64,000 bases of DNA from positions 116,159,922 to 116,223,921 of the forward strand of contig NC_083098.1 in assembly GCF_949774975.1 (NCBI RefSeq). The letters run 5' to 3'. Below are positions 21,480 to 33,882 of this stretch, one piece after another (within the stretch, counting starts at the first letter, position 1; the number at the start of each line of letters is the position of its first letter). Origin of the DNA: Lagenorhynchus albirostris (Eukaryota > Chordata > Mammalia > Artiodactyla > Delphinidae). The translations under genes were made by a program, and so were the position numbers. The notes beneath the pieces are model-generated. The model had not been told where the DNA came from and made no database searches. It worked only from the letters and a program-made list of their open reading frames with translations.

Positions 21480-23250
21480 ATGTTTCAATCCATCGCAGTT
21501 ATTATCCTTATTAATATTAAAGAGTCCCATCTTCAGCCAGTGGGAGATTATTCAAGTTGATTTCTGAATCCTTTTAATGCAACCCCTGTAGTCTATAATA
21601 GTTTCCTTGTTCCTGGTATGACAAGATGTTCCAGGCTTATCTGTACATTTCCACCCTCAGCTGAAATTGTTCTTTTCTCCAAGAATCCTAGTTCCTATTA
21701 ATGGAAAATTGTATTCAGAGAGTACAATCTTGGCATAAGGGGTTTCCATGCTATCGAGTTTTGGGACGTTTCAGTGGGGAAAATATAGAAAACGTGTATT
21801 TTACGAAAGATAAAATATCTATTGAGTTCCTATTGATTTTTTCAATTCACATATATTACATCTGTATCTTCTCTTACCACACCATAAAACTCACTTTTTA
21901 ACGTCAATATCTGTTCTATCCCACAATATACATTCTATTACATACGGTAATATCAAACTACTACTAAAAATATGATTACCAAAAAAAGATACTGAAATTA
22001 TTTTGCTCTTATTTTTATCATAACATATTCCACTAAGAAAATACAAATTACTGTGTTTTAAAGTCACTTAGAAGAGTCCTTCTGTGTGTGTACCACCACC
22101 CCTCACACAGTAGCAGCAACCAACTGGATGCACAGTTTCATTTGTATCATTTTTTTTTGATATTAAGGGACTTGAAAGTGTTTAATTTTATATTTTAATT
22201 ACATAAAATATTAACATTGTTCCAAAGTCAGATACTTAAAGTATATTCAAAGGAGTCCATCCGTGTCACCTCTAGCCTATTCTCTCTCTCTTCATCCTGC
22301 GGCACAGTTCTGCTTACCAAAAATGACCCACTAGGCACATATTCCTTTTTTATGGCTTATTTTCCATTTTTAAATGTAACCAATATTGTTTCCACTTCTG
22401 AGAAAGTTAGTAACATGCCATACACACTTTTCTCCATTTTTCTTTTTTCCTTTAGCAATATATCCTGGACATCACTCATAGTACTATATTGAGATTTTTA
22501 TATTCCTTCTTACACTTGCATATTACTCTACTGTGCTGACAAATGGACGTTCATTCCACCATGAACATTTGGATTCTTTCCAATCCTTTGTTAGTATAAA
22601 GTGTGTTGCAATTAATAGCTTTATGCATAAATCTTTTTGTACTTTGCCAATGTATTATAGGGATAGATTCTTACAAGTGGGATGTTTGCAGCATCCAAAA
22701 GTAAACAAATACATACTTTTGCTAAGCATTGTTAAATTTCCTTTCATAGGGGTTGTGCCATTCTGTATTTGTAGTAGCCTTGAAAAAAAAAATTGTCAAA
22801 ACTGAGTGTTTGATAGTCAGGTAGAACAGAGATAGCATCTCAGTGTTGTTTGATTTTGCATTCCTCGCATCGGTTGATGTTATTTTAGAACTATTTTTTG
22901 TTTTCTAACTCACTAATTTCTGTTTTTATTTATATTAATTCTTTCTTTATGCTTTCTTTTGATTTACATTGTTGCTTTTCTAGCTTTTTAAACTGGGTGT
23001 TTAATCCATTTAATTTTTATTGATATAGCTATTTAATGCTATAGATTTTCCTCTGATAACTGATTCAATTATATCCCAAAGATTGTTTCCTCTTTTCATT
23101 TATATCCCAAAGACTGTTTCCTCTTTTCAATGTTTCCTCATTTCATTGTTTCCTCTTTTCACTGGACAATTCTGAGTTCCTTCTTTGAACAGAATGTTTT
23201 CAGTAGCATTTTTATAAGAAACTAGGATTTTATTTGCCATTAGTACACCT
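21480..23250 (-). repeat. Old L1M LINE fragment(s)
   Basis: The plus strand shows phrases of reverse-oriented L1M: 'ctggtatgacaagatgttcc' near 21615, 'gatagattcttacaagtggg' near 22663, and a 'tatcccaaagattg' ORF2-side segment near 23070. The order along the plus strand (3'UTR, then upstream regions) fits one or two minus-strand copies. No frame survives. A local tandem duplication sits at about 23068-23160. Confidence 0.5.
23068..23160 (+). repeat. Short local tandem duplication
   Basis: The phrase 'tatcccaaagattgtttcct' recurs about 33 bases later with one change, and 'tgtttcctcttttca'-like units follow twice more ('tgtttcctcatttcattg', 'tttcctcttttcac'). This looks like replication slippage inside an old L1. 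Confidence 0.8.
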
Positions 23251-25449
23251 TGCTTCTTAACCATACTGACTTTAACTAGCTAGTGATGTTAAAAAGTAGT
23301 GACAGTTCCTCAAGATTGTTTAAACTCAAGTTCATGAAGAAAAAACAAAACAAAACAAAATACCACACAATCAACCTTAGTGAGAAAAGCCAGAAACCAA
23401 GTGAATGGTAAGTTTCTGCCTCTCTTTTAAAACTTCCATTTCCAAGTTCAGTCATTGGCAGTTCATCTCTAATTCCCTCAAGTGACCTGCTTGCTTTGTA
23501 GAGCCACAGTATGGAGGCCTGTGGTTGACCAGATATTTTAATACTGTCAAAAGACCATGTGGGATATGTCATCCCTTGCTGAAGTACAGTAGAGTGTATT
23601 CAGTCTCTGACAAATGGATTTGCACTAGAATAAGATCTGCTGTGGTGGGAAAAAAAAGAGACTTTTTTTTTTTTTTTGGAGGGGATTGGGAAAGGGATTT
23701 TCATACATGGTGCTTTATAATTTTTTTTTTTCCGTTTTAGTATATCCTCAGCGATAGGATTTAACTCCCCATTGTTTAGGGGGTCTTTCAGCAACTCTTT
23801 CATAAGTAATTCCAAGCAATTTCTAACAACGTAAAGATGAAAGCTCATACTGACTCTACACACACACTAAAACAAATCTCCTCACCACTCTAAGCTATAA
23901 TTTAGAATCTAAACCTCAAAGTGTGTGTCATTTTCTTCCTGCTACCATGGCTCAGAGATGAGTAAATGTTGGTTTCAGCTTTCTATCTGAGAGCCGATTC
24001 CTTCTTTTTCATCTCAGTTTAATTGGTACTTCATATTGGGGCAGCAGTTGAAATGTGATTACATCTCAGCCTTCCTGAGGCATTTGGGAGTTCACCAGGA
24101 GTCAGGGGAAAAACTCAGCAGCACTGCCGAGAACAAAAGCCAGAGGAATGGGGCCAGTGCCAGCAGAGATAAATCAGCACGCCAGAATGGGGGCCAATGC
24201 CAGTGTAAGCAGCTGTGGAGAGCTAGAACCCTGCAGCATTAGTAGACCACATTAGAGGGCCAGCAGCCAACCTGGAGGTTCAGAGGAGTGGAGAGAGCGA
24301 GCTCACTTTCCCAGCTGACCAAATGGGATCAGATCAAAGAGCCCGATGGAATTATTTTGTTCGACTTAAAGCACCCTTCAGAACCAGAGCCAGGGCTACA
24401 CAATGGGTGCCATTGGCATGTTAAAGTGTGATCCCCAGGGAATCCATCCCTCAAGACCAAATGAGGAGGCAGTTTTAGAGATTGCCCTGGAAGACCATGT
24501 CGAAATAACCATAGGTGAACAATGTAAACTGCCAATGCTACTACATCACTAAAAGTTACATTAGAGAGCAGAGAGTCCCAGCACCTGCCAACAAGGAGCA
24601 GAATTGCAGCCCCCCATTCCCAGCCCTCAGAACAAGACAAGAGAGGCCAGAAAAGAAAATAGGAAGAGACAACAGGTGGGCACATGCAATTTCTACATCA
24701 TTTTAGGTGAGAAGTGCCTCAAGTTTAGGTCCAATCAAGGGGATCTTCTTTCTAAAAAGTGAGCTCCTTCTAACTGAAATACCCTCTAGCTATGGACAGC
24801 TATCCATCTTTACCTCCTTTCTCCCTGATTATCTGAGTAAATACCTTTTAAAATATAAAAGAGATTAAAATTTTTATTTAAGGTGTGAGCCATTATGACT
24901 GGAATGTGCCTTGCTCTTTCCAAGAGCAACGATTACAGTGAATATAATATAATTGGAGAAGAAAAACATGGAAATTCATTCCAAAGAAGACAGTACACAA
25001 CATGATGGCAACATATGTCAACTCATTTTGATGCTGCCCTGTAATCTAGATGCTCTTTCCGTTAAAATAGGTTTAGGAAAAGATATAAAAAATATATAGT
25101 TATTAATGTGTGTTATTTCACACAATACAAAAAAAAGTACAAAAAAAATACAAAACACAAAAAACCTACCTCGTAAAGGTATCACATTATTTGCTTCAAA
25201 CTTATCTTTAGTTCTAATTTCACTGTCTAAGTGGAAAAAGAGACATAAAACAAGGACGCCACTCTGTGAAATCTGAGAATAAAGGTAAAACATCTAATTT
25301 GCCTCAGGTGTTGAAACTAAGAAAGATACGGTTGGTATTTTTCTAGTGCCCCTCATATGTAGGCATGTTATATGCCCACATATTATATCACACTCTTATT
25401 CAAGAACCTACAGTGACCTTAAAGTCCATTATAACTAATCTTAATCAAA
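23251..25449. other. No gene recognised
   Basis: About 2.2 kb with no clear mobile element. A somewhat GC-richer part at 24000-24700 has frames up to 118 codons on both strands without recognisable domains or splice context. I cannot support an exon. T-rich runs occur at 23664-23678 and 23720-23732. Confidence 0.4.
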
Positions 25450-25700
25450 CCTCTACTTGTGAATTTATATATATATGATGATACTCTCATAGTGTCAGAC
25501 TCTCCTTTAAATGCTCTATATGCCTCAAACTCGTTATAATAATGCTATGAAATAGGTACTGTTATCATCAACTTTATTTTACACATAAAGAAACTGAGGA
25601 ATAGAGCATCTAAATAAGTCATCCAACGTCACAAAGCTATCAAGTGGGGAACCCAGGCAGTTTGACTCCAGAGATCCTGCAGAGATTCACACCGTTTGGA
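25450..25700 (+). repeat. MIR SINE fragment
   Basis: The order 'atgctatgaaataggtactg', 'aaagaaactgaggaatagag', 'gtcacaaagctatcaagtgg', 'aacccaggcagtttgactcc' is a good match to the MIR body. It is an ancient repeat without visible duplications. Confidence 0.75.
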
Positions 25701-26589
25701 TTTTGCTGATTGCATCTCTAAAGTGTCTTTCCTTCCTAGTTAATAAAAGCACCTTAAAATGATTTTACTTCAGCTTCACACATTTTATTATTGTCTAGCC
25801 TTTAAATTTGACATTGATTTTGAATCCCCAGTTATTATCGTCATCATCATCATCATCTTCCTACTATTTTATCATTATCATTTATAGCCAATGCTTGTTT
25901 AGATTTATCAGTATCTTTGCTTGCTATTGCTACTTGCTTCTCAAAGCTTTCTCCTACGATTAGATTCCTTTTAGAAAATGCAAATTATACATGTCCTTTC
26001 AGAAAGACTCTGAGGATTGTATATTCTTTCAGTGTTTCTCTTTTAATTTTTTTCTCTTTTGTCTCTGAATAATAGTTTTGCTGGGCATAAAACTCTAAGT
26101 TAGGAATATTTTCTCTCAGGACTTTTAAAAGATATCATACCACTACGTTTAAGTTTCTACTGCTATTGTTGAGATGTTTATGCTCACTCTGCCATTAATT
26201 TGTAGGTACTCTATTTACTCCTTAATTGCTTTTAAGATTTTCTTTATATATTCTTTAGCTAACTGACACAAGAATCGTCAGATTCAACTTTCCCCTCTTT
26301 TCTTTCTCCTTTAGCTCCTAAGAAGTCTTTTGTTCTTGTTAGTAGTTAAATAACAGGTCTAGGAATCTAATAAGAATTAATAAATATTTGACATTTTTCT
26401 CTATGAATTTCTGTCATTTCAACCACCATATAGATATAATATTGTAGTAAACTTCTGAAAGAGAAGGAACTTATTTTTTACATCTTTTTTGTATCATCTA
26501 AAACAGAACTCTGTGCCAGTGAAAGTATTTCATTAACGATTTTGAATTTGCCCTTACTTCTTTTTTGACCTAATTTTTTCAGATTCAGT
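25701..26589 (-). repeat. Old L1M-like sequence (probable)
   Basis: From about 25940 to 26340 the text ('tgctgggcataaaactctaa', 'tttctctcaggacttttaaa', 'tgagatgtttatgctcactc') resembles reverse-strand L1 ORF2. The flanks are AT-rich and unassigned, with a CAT/TCA simple run near 25838-25856. Confidence 0.4.
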
Positions 26590-26597
26590 TGTAGTTT

Positions 26598-26730
26598 GTT
26601 TTTTTTTTCTTCTTTTCTTTTGGTCATGCCACACGGCATGTGGGATCTTAGTCCCCTGACCAGGGATTGAACCCGTGCCCCCTGCATTGGAAGCACAGAG
26701 TCTTAACCATTGGACCACCAGGGAAGTTCC
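26598..26730 (-). mobile_element. Short CHRS-type tRNA-derived SINE
   Basis: About 130 bp in reverse orientation: a T-rich tail, then 'ccctgaccagggattgaacc' and 'ccaccagggaagttcc'. Flanking 'tgtagtt' (26590-26596 and 26731-26737) is the likely target-site duplication. It is diverged, so probably older than the CHR-2 copies. Confidence 0.85.
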
Positions 26731-26738
26731 TGTAGTTG

Positions 26739-28139
26739 ATATTAGATTAATGTCTCCAGCGCTCTCTTCCTTTCCTTCCTCTCTGTCCTAAGACAAGGAA
26801 TTAAAACCAATGATTAAATAAAGGCAAAATCCTAGGGCTTATTTAATAGTTGGGATTCAAGTAGAAACTGCTACTGCTCCCTAGTTTTCAGTTATATTGT
26901 GTATAATCAATTAGATCAAACTTTCTAGTTGCAAAATACTTCAAGTTCATCTAAAAGGCCAGGTTGATAATATTCAGTTTTATAGAAACATCTTTTCATT
27001 CCAAATAATCCTAAAGTCCATCTCAGATCTCTTCTATAAAAGTGAATTCTCAAAAAGATGGAAATACTCTAAGTGGAAACCTGTCTGCACCCAATAAAGC
27101 ACAAGATAATACCAATATTTTTCTGCTGCATGAGATTTAAAACTTAGTGAGTGTTATTGAATTATGACTTTATTGAGATAGGAATTTGAAAGTCAATCAT
27201 CACTCTGAAGCACTATGGAAATAATCCACCTGGAGAGATTTAGGGAGGGTATAACGATTTATCAGACATTATATGCAAAGCAAGGTGATTCAGTCTATGT
27301 TATTTTATTTTCAAATTTTCAAGAAATTATCTGAACATTCGTATGATTTTCTTCAAGAATCTGATAAATACAAGAAAACTGATATAAGGTTAGCTATTTT
27401 TTCCTATTTTAAAGTATTGTTTTTACCATAAACTCTCAGAATTATACGGAACATAGTAATGCATTTTTATTAGGCACAGTAAGGTCTAACTCTTCTTGGT
27501 TACAAAAGTAAAAAGGCTTCAACTGCATTCCTTTTAAATGAGAAAAAAGAAAATTAAAGGAATTATGTATGAGACCATTTTGGAAAGAATTGTCTAATAT
27601 AGAACAAAGGCAAAATAAATTTCAGGAACCCTTTCGCACTCTAATAATTTTAAGATTCAGGAAAATGTGCTGAATTATCTAAAAATATTCTAATATAGGA
27701 AATATGAGTCAAATGAGAGATGTCCTGCTTTTTAGAAACATCTTGTAACAGGGACTATCTAGCAGTTTTCCCAAGACAGCACTCCACCCTCAGACCTGGA
27801 ATGAATCTCCAGAGATCGTCTAATTTGGTCACCTCAACTGTGGTCTTGGACCGCTGGGGGAAATTTGCACAAGAGAAAAACCAACCCATGTAGAAACCAA
27901 GAATTTCTTTAAACAAAAATCAAGATATCTCACATGTCCTTGTGTGACTATTTCTGATGCATAGACATGTAATTATGACTGCGAAAATATAAATAAAACG
28001 TTTCCGAATCTATAGGAATTATCATCATAATCAACTGACACCAAAAGTATAATTTCCTAATGCAGGGGAATGTATGGAACCTTAAAAGAGGTAAATGATA
28101 GATCTCTTTTTCCCCACTTTCTCCGCTTCTTTCAATCCT
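26739..28139. other. No gene recognised
   Basis: AT-rich non-coding DNA with no recognisable repeat boundary, RNA gene or protein motif. Confidence 0.4.
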
Positions 28140-28270
28140 GTTTATATCCACAATGTATGCTCCATTAAGGTGTGAATTTATGCCTGTTTTTGTTTACTGT
28201 TGTATTCCTAGAATATGGCCTAACATACAGAAAGTGCTCAGAAATGTCTATTGAATGAATGAATACTAAT
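28140..28270 (+). repeat. L2 LINE 3' end
   Basis: The sequence 'atgctccattaaggtgtgaa' through 'cagaaagtgctcagaaatg' to 'tgaatgaatgaat' follows the L2 3'-terminal pattern, including its short TGAA tail repeats. Confidence 0.65.
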
Positions 28271-28860
28271 TGAATATCTTAAATCACCAGCACTGGATAT
28301 TAAAGAAGTCTGAATAATCAGCATTGTTGTCCTCATTTTTGGCAGTTATGTTTTAGCATAATAAATTTGTGTGTGTGTGTTTAGAGAATAGGTGCTCAGA
28401 CTTTTCACAATTTCTTTTTTCATGGTGAGATAAAGACTTATTGTGAAACATGTTCACTTTTTGGTGCTTTGGAGCCTGTCTGCTCCTGGGTGCCAATTAC
28501 TCTCTGGCAGGAACCCGAAGGTCTCCATGGAGCAGCTGGTGTCAGCATCGTGTAAAATATGCTCCTGAAATGGATCGTTCTGCTACTCAGGGAACACGCA
28601 ATAGAGGCTTAGCTAAAATAAAGAAAGGACAAGGCTATGACATCCAAAAATAAAATCAAAGGGGATCAAGTTAGGGTTATTTATACATACTGATACTGGG
28701 CTCAGAAGTCTAAACACCTCACAGCTGTTCAAAATTTGAGAAGAAGAAATCAACTATATCACTAACATCTCCTTGGCTAGAGGGTGTTAAGGCCAGTTAT
28801 CTCACTCTTCCATCTACCATTAGCAGCCCCTGCTACAGCAATTCTGTCTCAAGTCAGTTT
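28271..28860. other. No gene recognised
   Basis: A 67-codon plus-strand frame at 28450-28653 begins with a hydrophobic stretch that could look like a signal peptide. No family is recognised, no splice or promoter context was found, and the region is otherwise plain. I do not call a gene. Confidence 0.35.
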
Positions 28861-29100
28861 AAAGTTGTGGTTAAGAAAGCTAAACCTGATGTCAGACGCT
28901 GTGGGTCCAAGCCGTGAACCTCTTGGCTTTGTGACCTTGGCAAACTATTTCATCTCTTCCATCCCTGGTTTTCCATTCACAAAATGGGAAAAATAATTTT
29001 TCTTACATTCTAGAGTTATTGTGAGGATTCGATGAAATAATCCACGTGAGGCACTCAGCCTAGCTCTGGTTTATAAATTCTCAATAAGCATTTACAATTA
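28861..29100 (+). repeat. MIR SINE
   Basis: A fairly long MIR: 'gtggttaagaaagctaaacc', 'tgtgaccttggcaaactatt', 'aaaatgggaaaaataatttt', 'gttattgtgaggattcgatg', 'ctcaataagca'. This is one of the better preserved ancient repeats in the window. Confidence 0.8.
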
Positions 29101-29786
29101 CTCTCATTACTACAAGAATATAAAACTGGTCCAATGGTTATTACATCTGAAGCCTCTTTCTAACTCCAGTTAGACCTGAAAGGATGGAATGCAGGGAGTA
29201 AACTTCTTGGGTGATAGACACCCCTGTTTTCCCCTCCCAAAGCCCACATGTCACTATGACTCAATGTTGAGTCATCCTCCCAGACTTGAAAGTGTCTCCA
29301 TATTCCTAGTCCTTCTTCATGAGAGTCAGACTTAAGATCCAATGATCCCAGAATGAAAACTGATCACTCATAACATCTGCAAGGAATTGTTCTCTCTGGA
29401 CTCATACTGCCCAGAGGGTAGAGGGTGCCATTACCTTGCTTTGTACCATGGTCCCCTTCACAGTCTAAAGCTCAGTTCAAACCTCAGTGTAAATCCTGAA
29501 ACTCTTTGATCCTAGAGAATCAACAATGTTTCATGACCACTTTGTGCCACCTCTAGTCCTTTTATCTCTTACCACCTATTCCCCTTGCTTCCCCTATTTT
29601 TACACCTACATTTAATTCCCTTATGCCATGCCTTTCTCCCTCTCTATAGTGTTCTCATTTCTTTCCTGACATCATTATTTAACATTCCCACAAAAATAAC
29701 ACTGAAATATTATCTATAAAAACCACTGGGCTGTAACCTTTAACTTGGCGTCCATAGCTGAACCCCAGAGCATCCAGGAATGCTTT
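29101..29786. other. No gene recognised
   Basis: Non-coding spacer. A C/T-rich stretch at about 29540-29650 may be a very old L2 piece, but I cannot confirm it. Confidence 0.35.
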
Positions 29787-29801
29787 AAAAGTGTATGCAA
29801 T

Positions 29802-29839
29802 ACTCCAATAAAGATGTTTAAAATTAATTTAATTAATTA
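29802..29839 (+). mobile_element. Ultra-short L1 3'-tail insertion
   Basis: Between near-identical 15-bp duplications, 'aaaagtgtatgcaat' (29787-29801) and 'aaaagcgtatgcaat' (29840-29854), lie only about 38 bases. They read 'actccaataaagatgttt', which is the extreme 3' end of an L1, followed by an A/T-rich tail. The simplest reading is target-primed reverse transcription that stopped after about 20 nt of L1 plus tail. The L1 at 10814-17250 ends with the same motif. Confidence 0.75.
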
Positions 29840-29869
29840 AAAAGCGTATGCAATAATAGTATGTGTAAC

Positions 29870-29960
29870 TGTGTGCATGTGTGTGTGTGTGTGTGAGTGA
29901 GAGAGAGAGAGAGAGAGAGAGACAGTGAGACAGAGAGCCAGAAAGGGGTAGAGAGGTAAG

Positions 29961-30018
<58 letters not shown>
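29870..30018 (+). repeat. Compound (GT)n-(GA)n-(GT)n microsatellite
   Basis: A GT run (to about 29895) passes into GA repeats (about 29896-29921), a short non-repeat bridge, then a long GT run (about 29962-30017). Alternating His/Thr frames on the opposite strand are artefacts. Confidence 0.95.
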
Positions 30019-30019
<1 letters not shown>

Positions 30020-31757
30020 CGCAGGCCCTTGTTTTCCTGAGAGAGCACATCGTTTTCTTTAGATTCTCAAAAACATTCTGATATTAAAAATGTTAATAAC
30101 CTCTGCTAAATTAATCTAAAGACTGTAGAATTGTTTTAATATGTCAGGAGACAAAAACATGAAGACTATGAATTCTCAACAAATATTTATTGTGCTAAAT
30201 GTTAAGGAAGTAAGTGGATCTAAGCCTATGCCCTCAAGAAGTTCACATTCTACCTAGAAGAACAGTTAATTTTTAAAATAAGAGTATGTTATTTTATTTT
30301 GTTTTGCTTTGCTTGTCATTTTTGTTGTGTCTTATGTTAATAAATAGTCTTTGTGTGTAGTTAGAAAAAATCTGGGAAAGATTGGAGGATGGGGTAGAAC
30401 AATGTTGAAAAGCCATATCCAACATAACAGAGGAATAGTAAATAAGGTAATCTTAAGAACAAGGCAATTTTAGAAACAATATGAGTCTGGGGCTAGAAAA
30501 ATTATGGCTGAAGTTATCACTAAATAATCATTGAAGAAGTAGACAATTAGAGATATGGGACTGAGGTGAACTTAGCGAAGTGGACACAGATGAGTGGCAA
30601 CCCTGCTATGAACAGTGTAAAAACCATAGTCTAAGGAATTAGAAATGAATGGATGGTCAGGATGTAGAGGCTGGATGGTCCAAGAGAGGACAGAATCAGT
30701 CAAAGGAAAGTCTTCTTTAACTACAGAAGACCTGAGCACCTTTGTTCAGAGAGGATGAGTTATCAGCCATCACTAGTTTCTTCTTTGTGTTGGAACACCT
30801 GCCTTAAGAGTAGCACTCGGGTCATTGTTCTTTTGATTGTACAAGGAAGTGTATAGAGAGTTCTGAGTTACAGCTGTTTTAGGAGGCTGTGGAGACTTTA
30901 AAACTGCACCTACCACTTGTTTCAAGGCTCAGTGACCAACCACAATGCACTGCAAAGATAAAAAAAAAAAAAAAGCAAAATGAAACAGAAAACACTGACA
31001 ACCGCAATCCTTGGTGGGTCCACATTAGCAGTCTGTAATAAGAAGTCATTTGTCAGCATGGTTTCCTAAATGTAAGTATACAAAAGTGCAGAAAATTATA
31101 CAAAGATAAAAAGAATAAATGGTTCTAATCACACAGTCTATTATAGACACATATTTTGGAGATCAAGAATTAAGGAATAGCCAAAAAGTTGTTTAGTGAG
31201 ATAAAACTTTGGCGACAGTGAGAAAAATATCTGTTGACTGATGGCTTAGTTTTATTAGAACCAGACCACCATACTGGATATTGCAGCATTTCTGCTTGTG
31301 GCTAGAACTCTGGGTAAAGTTGTTGGAATCTGTCACTGTTTTTGTGTGCCTTGAAGTTTCTTCCAATTTTAAAATTTATTAGGACAGCACATGGTCTCCA
31401 AGGGAGACCTACTCTGACCCTAGTGACCATAGCTTCTATTTTATTAAAGCAATAAAAAAACAACAGTATTCTGATATCTTCACATCAGTAAATATCCTCT
31501 GCCCATGCTCAACAACAACAACAAAAAAGACCTGAAAAAAAAGTTTTCCTGGATCTGTAGGGGAAATACCTCACATTGTTTTGATGTATTCAGGTATATG
31601 ATGTTAGAGGTGAGAGTATGGTACAAGTGGTAGTTGGAGAAGTTATTCTGGCCATAATCCTGATAGAAAAATTCTAGGTGATTTATTCAAGCTGTTTATA
31701 AAATTTCATATAACTCTATGAAAATATATGCAGGTGGAAAATACAAAGGAATAGCAA

Positions 31758-31759
<2 letters not shown>
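30019..31759. other. No gene recognised; possible L2 piece
   Basis: Around 30172-30275 the text 'caacaaatatttattgtgct ... cctcaagaagttcacattct' resembles the L2 3' region. The remaining 1.5 kb has no assigned feature. An A-run at 30959-30974 follows no recognisable retrocopy. Confidence 0.4.

Positions 31760-31760
<1 letters not shown>

Positions 31761-31791
<31 letters not shown>
31761..31791 (+). repeat. (AG)n microsatellite
   Basis: About fifteen uninterrupted AG units. Confidence 0.95.
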
Positions 31792-31793
<2 letters not shown>

Positions 31794-33753
31794 TGAGATG
31801 GTATACAGTTCCCTTTAATATTTTAAATAGCTTTGATAGGTGAAGAACACATTGTTTTAAAAAAAAGCAATTTGAGGACACTGGCCTAAATGAATGAAAC
31901 CTCCATTTGACTTATACAGTTGAAATTTCAGATCAAGCCTTGTTCTTTTAATATCATAATGTCTTTGGATGATTGAGCACTCATTCTGTTCTTTAAACAA
32001 TTAAAGGGAGATTCTTGAGTAATAACATTATATAAATAACTCCTAAACATAACCCAAAGCCTATAGGCTTATAAAGTAAATAAAGAAAAAAACTAATAAT
32101 AATTGTTTCACCTCTCACCATTGCCTCATGGTGACATGCCTCATGTCACCTAAGGCTCATAGAAGGGCATTGTGAAAATAGAGTATGCTTAGAATAGCTT
32201 CAGAATACTTTATGACAACCAGTGAGGGAAACACGGAGAACAAGCCAAATAATGCTAAGAACAGCACCTCTGGGCTGGAATGTGGATACTCATTAGCTGT
32301 TCTTGGCAAGCCTTTGCGGCCATGACTTTATGGTACCCACTGGAGAGGAATGTGAAATGTCCAAAAATGTTCCCATAGTAATCTATGCCCAGAATGCAGC
32401 TATTTTTAAAGAAAGGAACACATCCAGCTCAGCTCTGTATTCCATGAGACACACAGATTCCCAGGTTGGAAGGATGCTAAGGCCAGATGGAACTGTGCCA
32501 TCCCTAAGCTCAGAACAAACCAATTGATAAATAAAAGAATATAACAAGCTAAATGATATTGACCTTCCCACAAAAAAGTCCTAAAGCAAATATCAGCTTT
32601 ACCTAAAATGGAACATTGCAAAATAGCTGTCTCTGAAGACATTTGTCTTAACTTGGCAAGGGTCACAGCATCACAGGAATGGAAGCTTGGTGTCAGAAAT
32701 CACATAAAGTAATGGAATAACTCAGAGGCAAGTAAACAGAGGGAGGAGAGGACCAGGGGGTTATTTGTGGTCTCTGAGAGTCTGTTCAGTGATTATCTGT
32801 GGAGTTCCAGGTGCCCTAATTTCAAAGCCCAAGGGCAACGTTCTGTCATTGAGTGGCATCCTGGTGCTCGGTAAGCAGGCAACCTGCATTCCTCTCTGAC
32901 AATCAGGTGGAAGATTCAGACAATCTGTTCCGACGAAAGCCTGGAATGGCTGATACTTCTTTGATTTGCTTTGCCAAAGCAACTGAAGAGAATAATGGCA
33001 CATAGTGAGTAGAAATAGTGCTTGGAAAGATTCTAATTTTAAAAAATTAAATAATGGAAATCAGGAGGAAAGTCTGTTGAGACTTCTATATCCAAAATCT
33101 AAGGATATCATGGGATTTTTTTTTCCAACTGCGTTAACAAGGACTGAGCTATAAAGCATAGAGCTGTTGATTATCTATGTTACTGGAGCTATATCGATAG
33201 ATCAATAGATAGACAGACATATACTTAGATAAATATAGACATATAGTATCTAGAAAAGATTTTTAAAGCCTTACATTCTTCTATTACCTAGCATGTGTAA
33301 CTCAATGCTTGGCACAGAGTAGATGCTTAGAAAGTGTTTGATAAATAAGTGAAAGTATGAATTCTTGGGTTCTACCTCCTCTAAAAAGTCTCTATTAGGA
33401 GTTTAAAAGTCTTGTTTTAATCTCCATTCCCTTCTTATGTTTTCTCTCCCCAAATATCCTAGGAAAGATGCCAATAAATAAATACATAAAATCATAAAAA
33501 TTAAAAGGTTCAAGATAGAAAAACAAGAGAAGCAATGTAAAAATATAGTTCCACAAAAAAAGGTTTGAGTTTTAAACATCAGTGGTGTCATCATTTCATT
33601 AAAATCGGGAAAATCGTGCCTACTGTATGAGAAAAAAATTATGTTCAGAAAGATTTATGCCTCCCACAAAAAGAAAACACATGCATAGAATAAAATATTA
33701 GCTTAAGATTGCACATGATTACAAACTTGGCTATTCTATTAACCTAGTGAAAT
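31792..33753. other. No gene recognised
   Basis: Non-coding DNA. A short L2-like tail lies near 33285-33350 ('caatgcttggcacagagtag'). Frames at 32303-32527 and antisense 32383-32666 overlap one another and have no recognised domain. Confidence 0.4.
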
Positions 33754-33804
<51 letters not shown>

Positions 33805-33805
33805 C

Positions 33806-33850
<45 letters not shown>

Positions 33851-33882
33851 CAGAGAGACAGAGAGAGAGAGAGAGGGAGGGA
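33754..33882 (+). repeat. Compound (GT)n-(GA)n microsatellite
   Basis: GT units (33754-33770) are followed by about 110 bases of GA repeats interrupted by CAGA units. The Arg/Glu-rich and Ser/Leu-rich frames across it are translation artefacts. Confidence 0.95.

Noticed and set aside
24036..24706. Possible exon cluster in a GC-richer patch
   Set aside because: Frames on both strands are similar in length, none has a known domain, and splice sites cannot be supported without alignment.
28450..28653. Short frame with a hydrophobic N-terminus resembling a signal peptide
   Set aside because: It is only 67 codons with no family match by eye, no promoter or splice evidence, and composition like the surrounding DNA.
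29829..30050. His/Thr repeat protein on the minus strand
   Set aside because: It is a translation of a GT/GA microsatellite.
30959..30974. Poly-A run as the end of another processed pseudogene
   Set aside because: No mRNA-like sequence, polyadenylation signal or flanking duplication could be recognised upstream of it.
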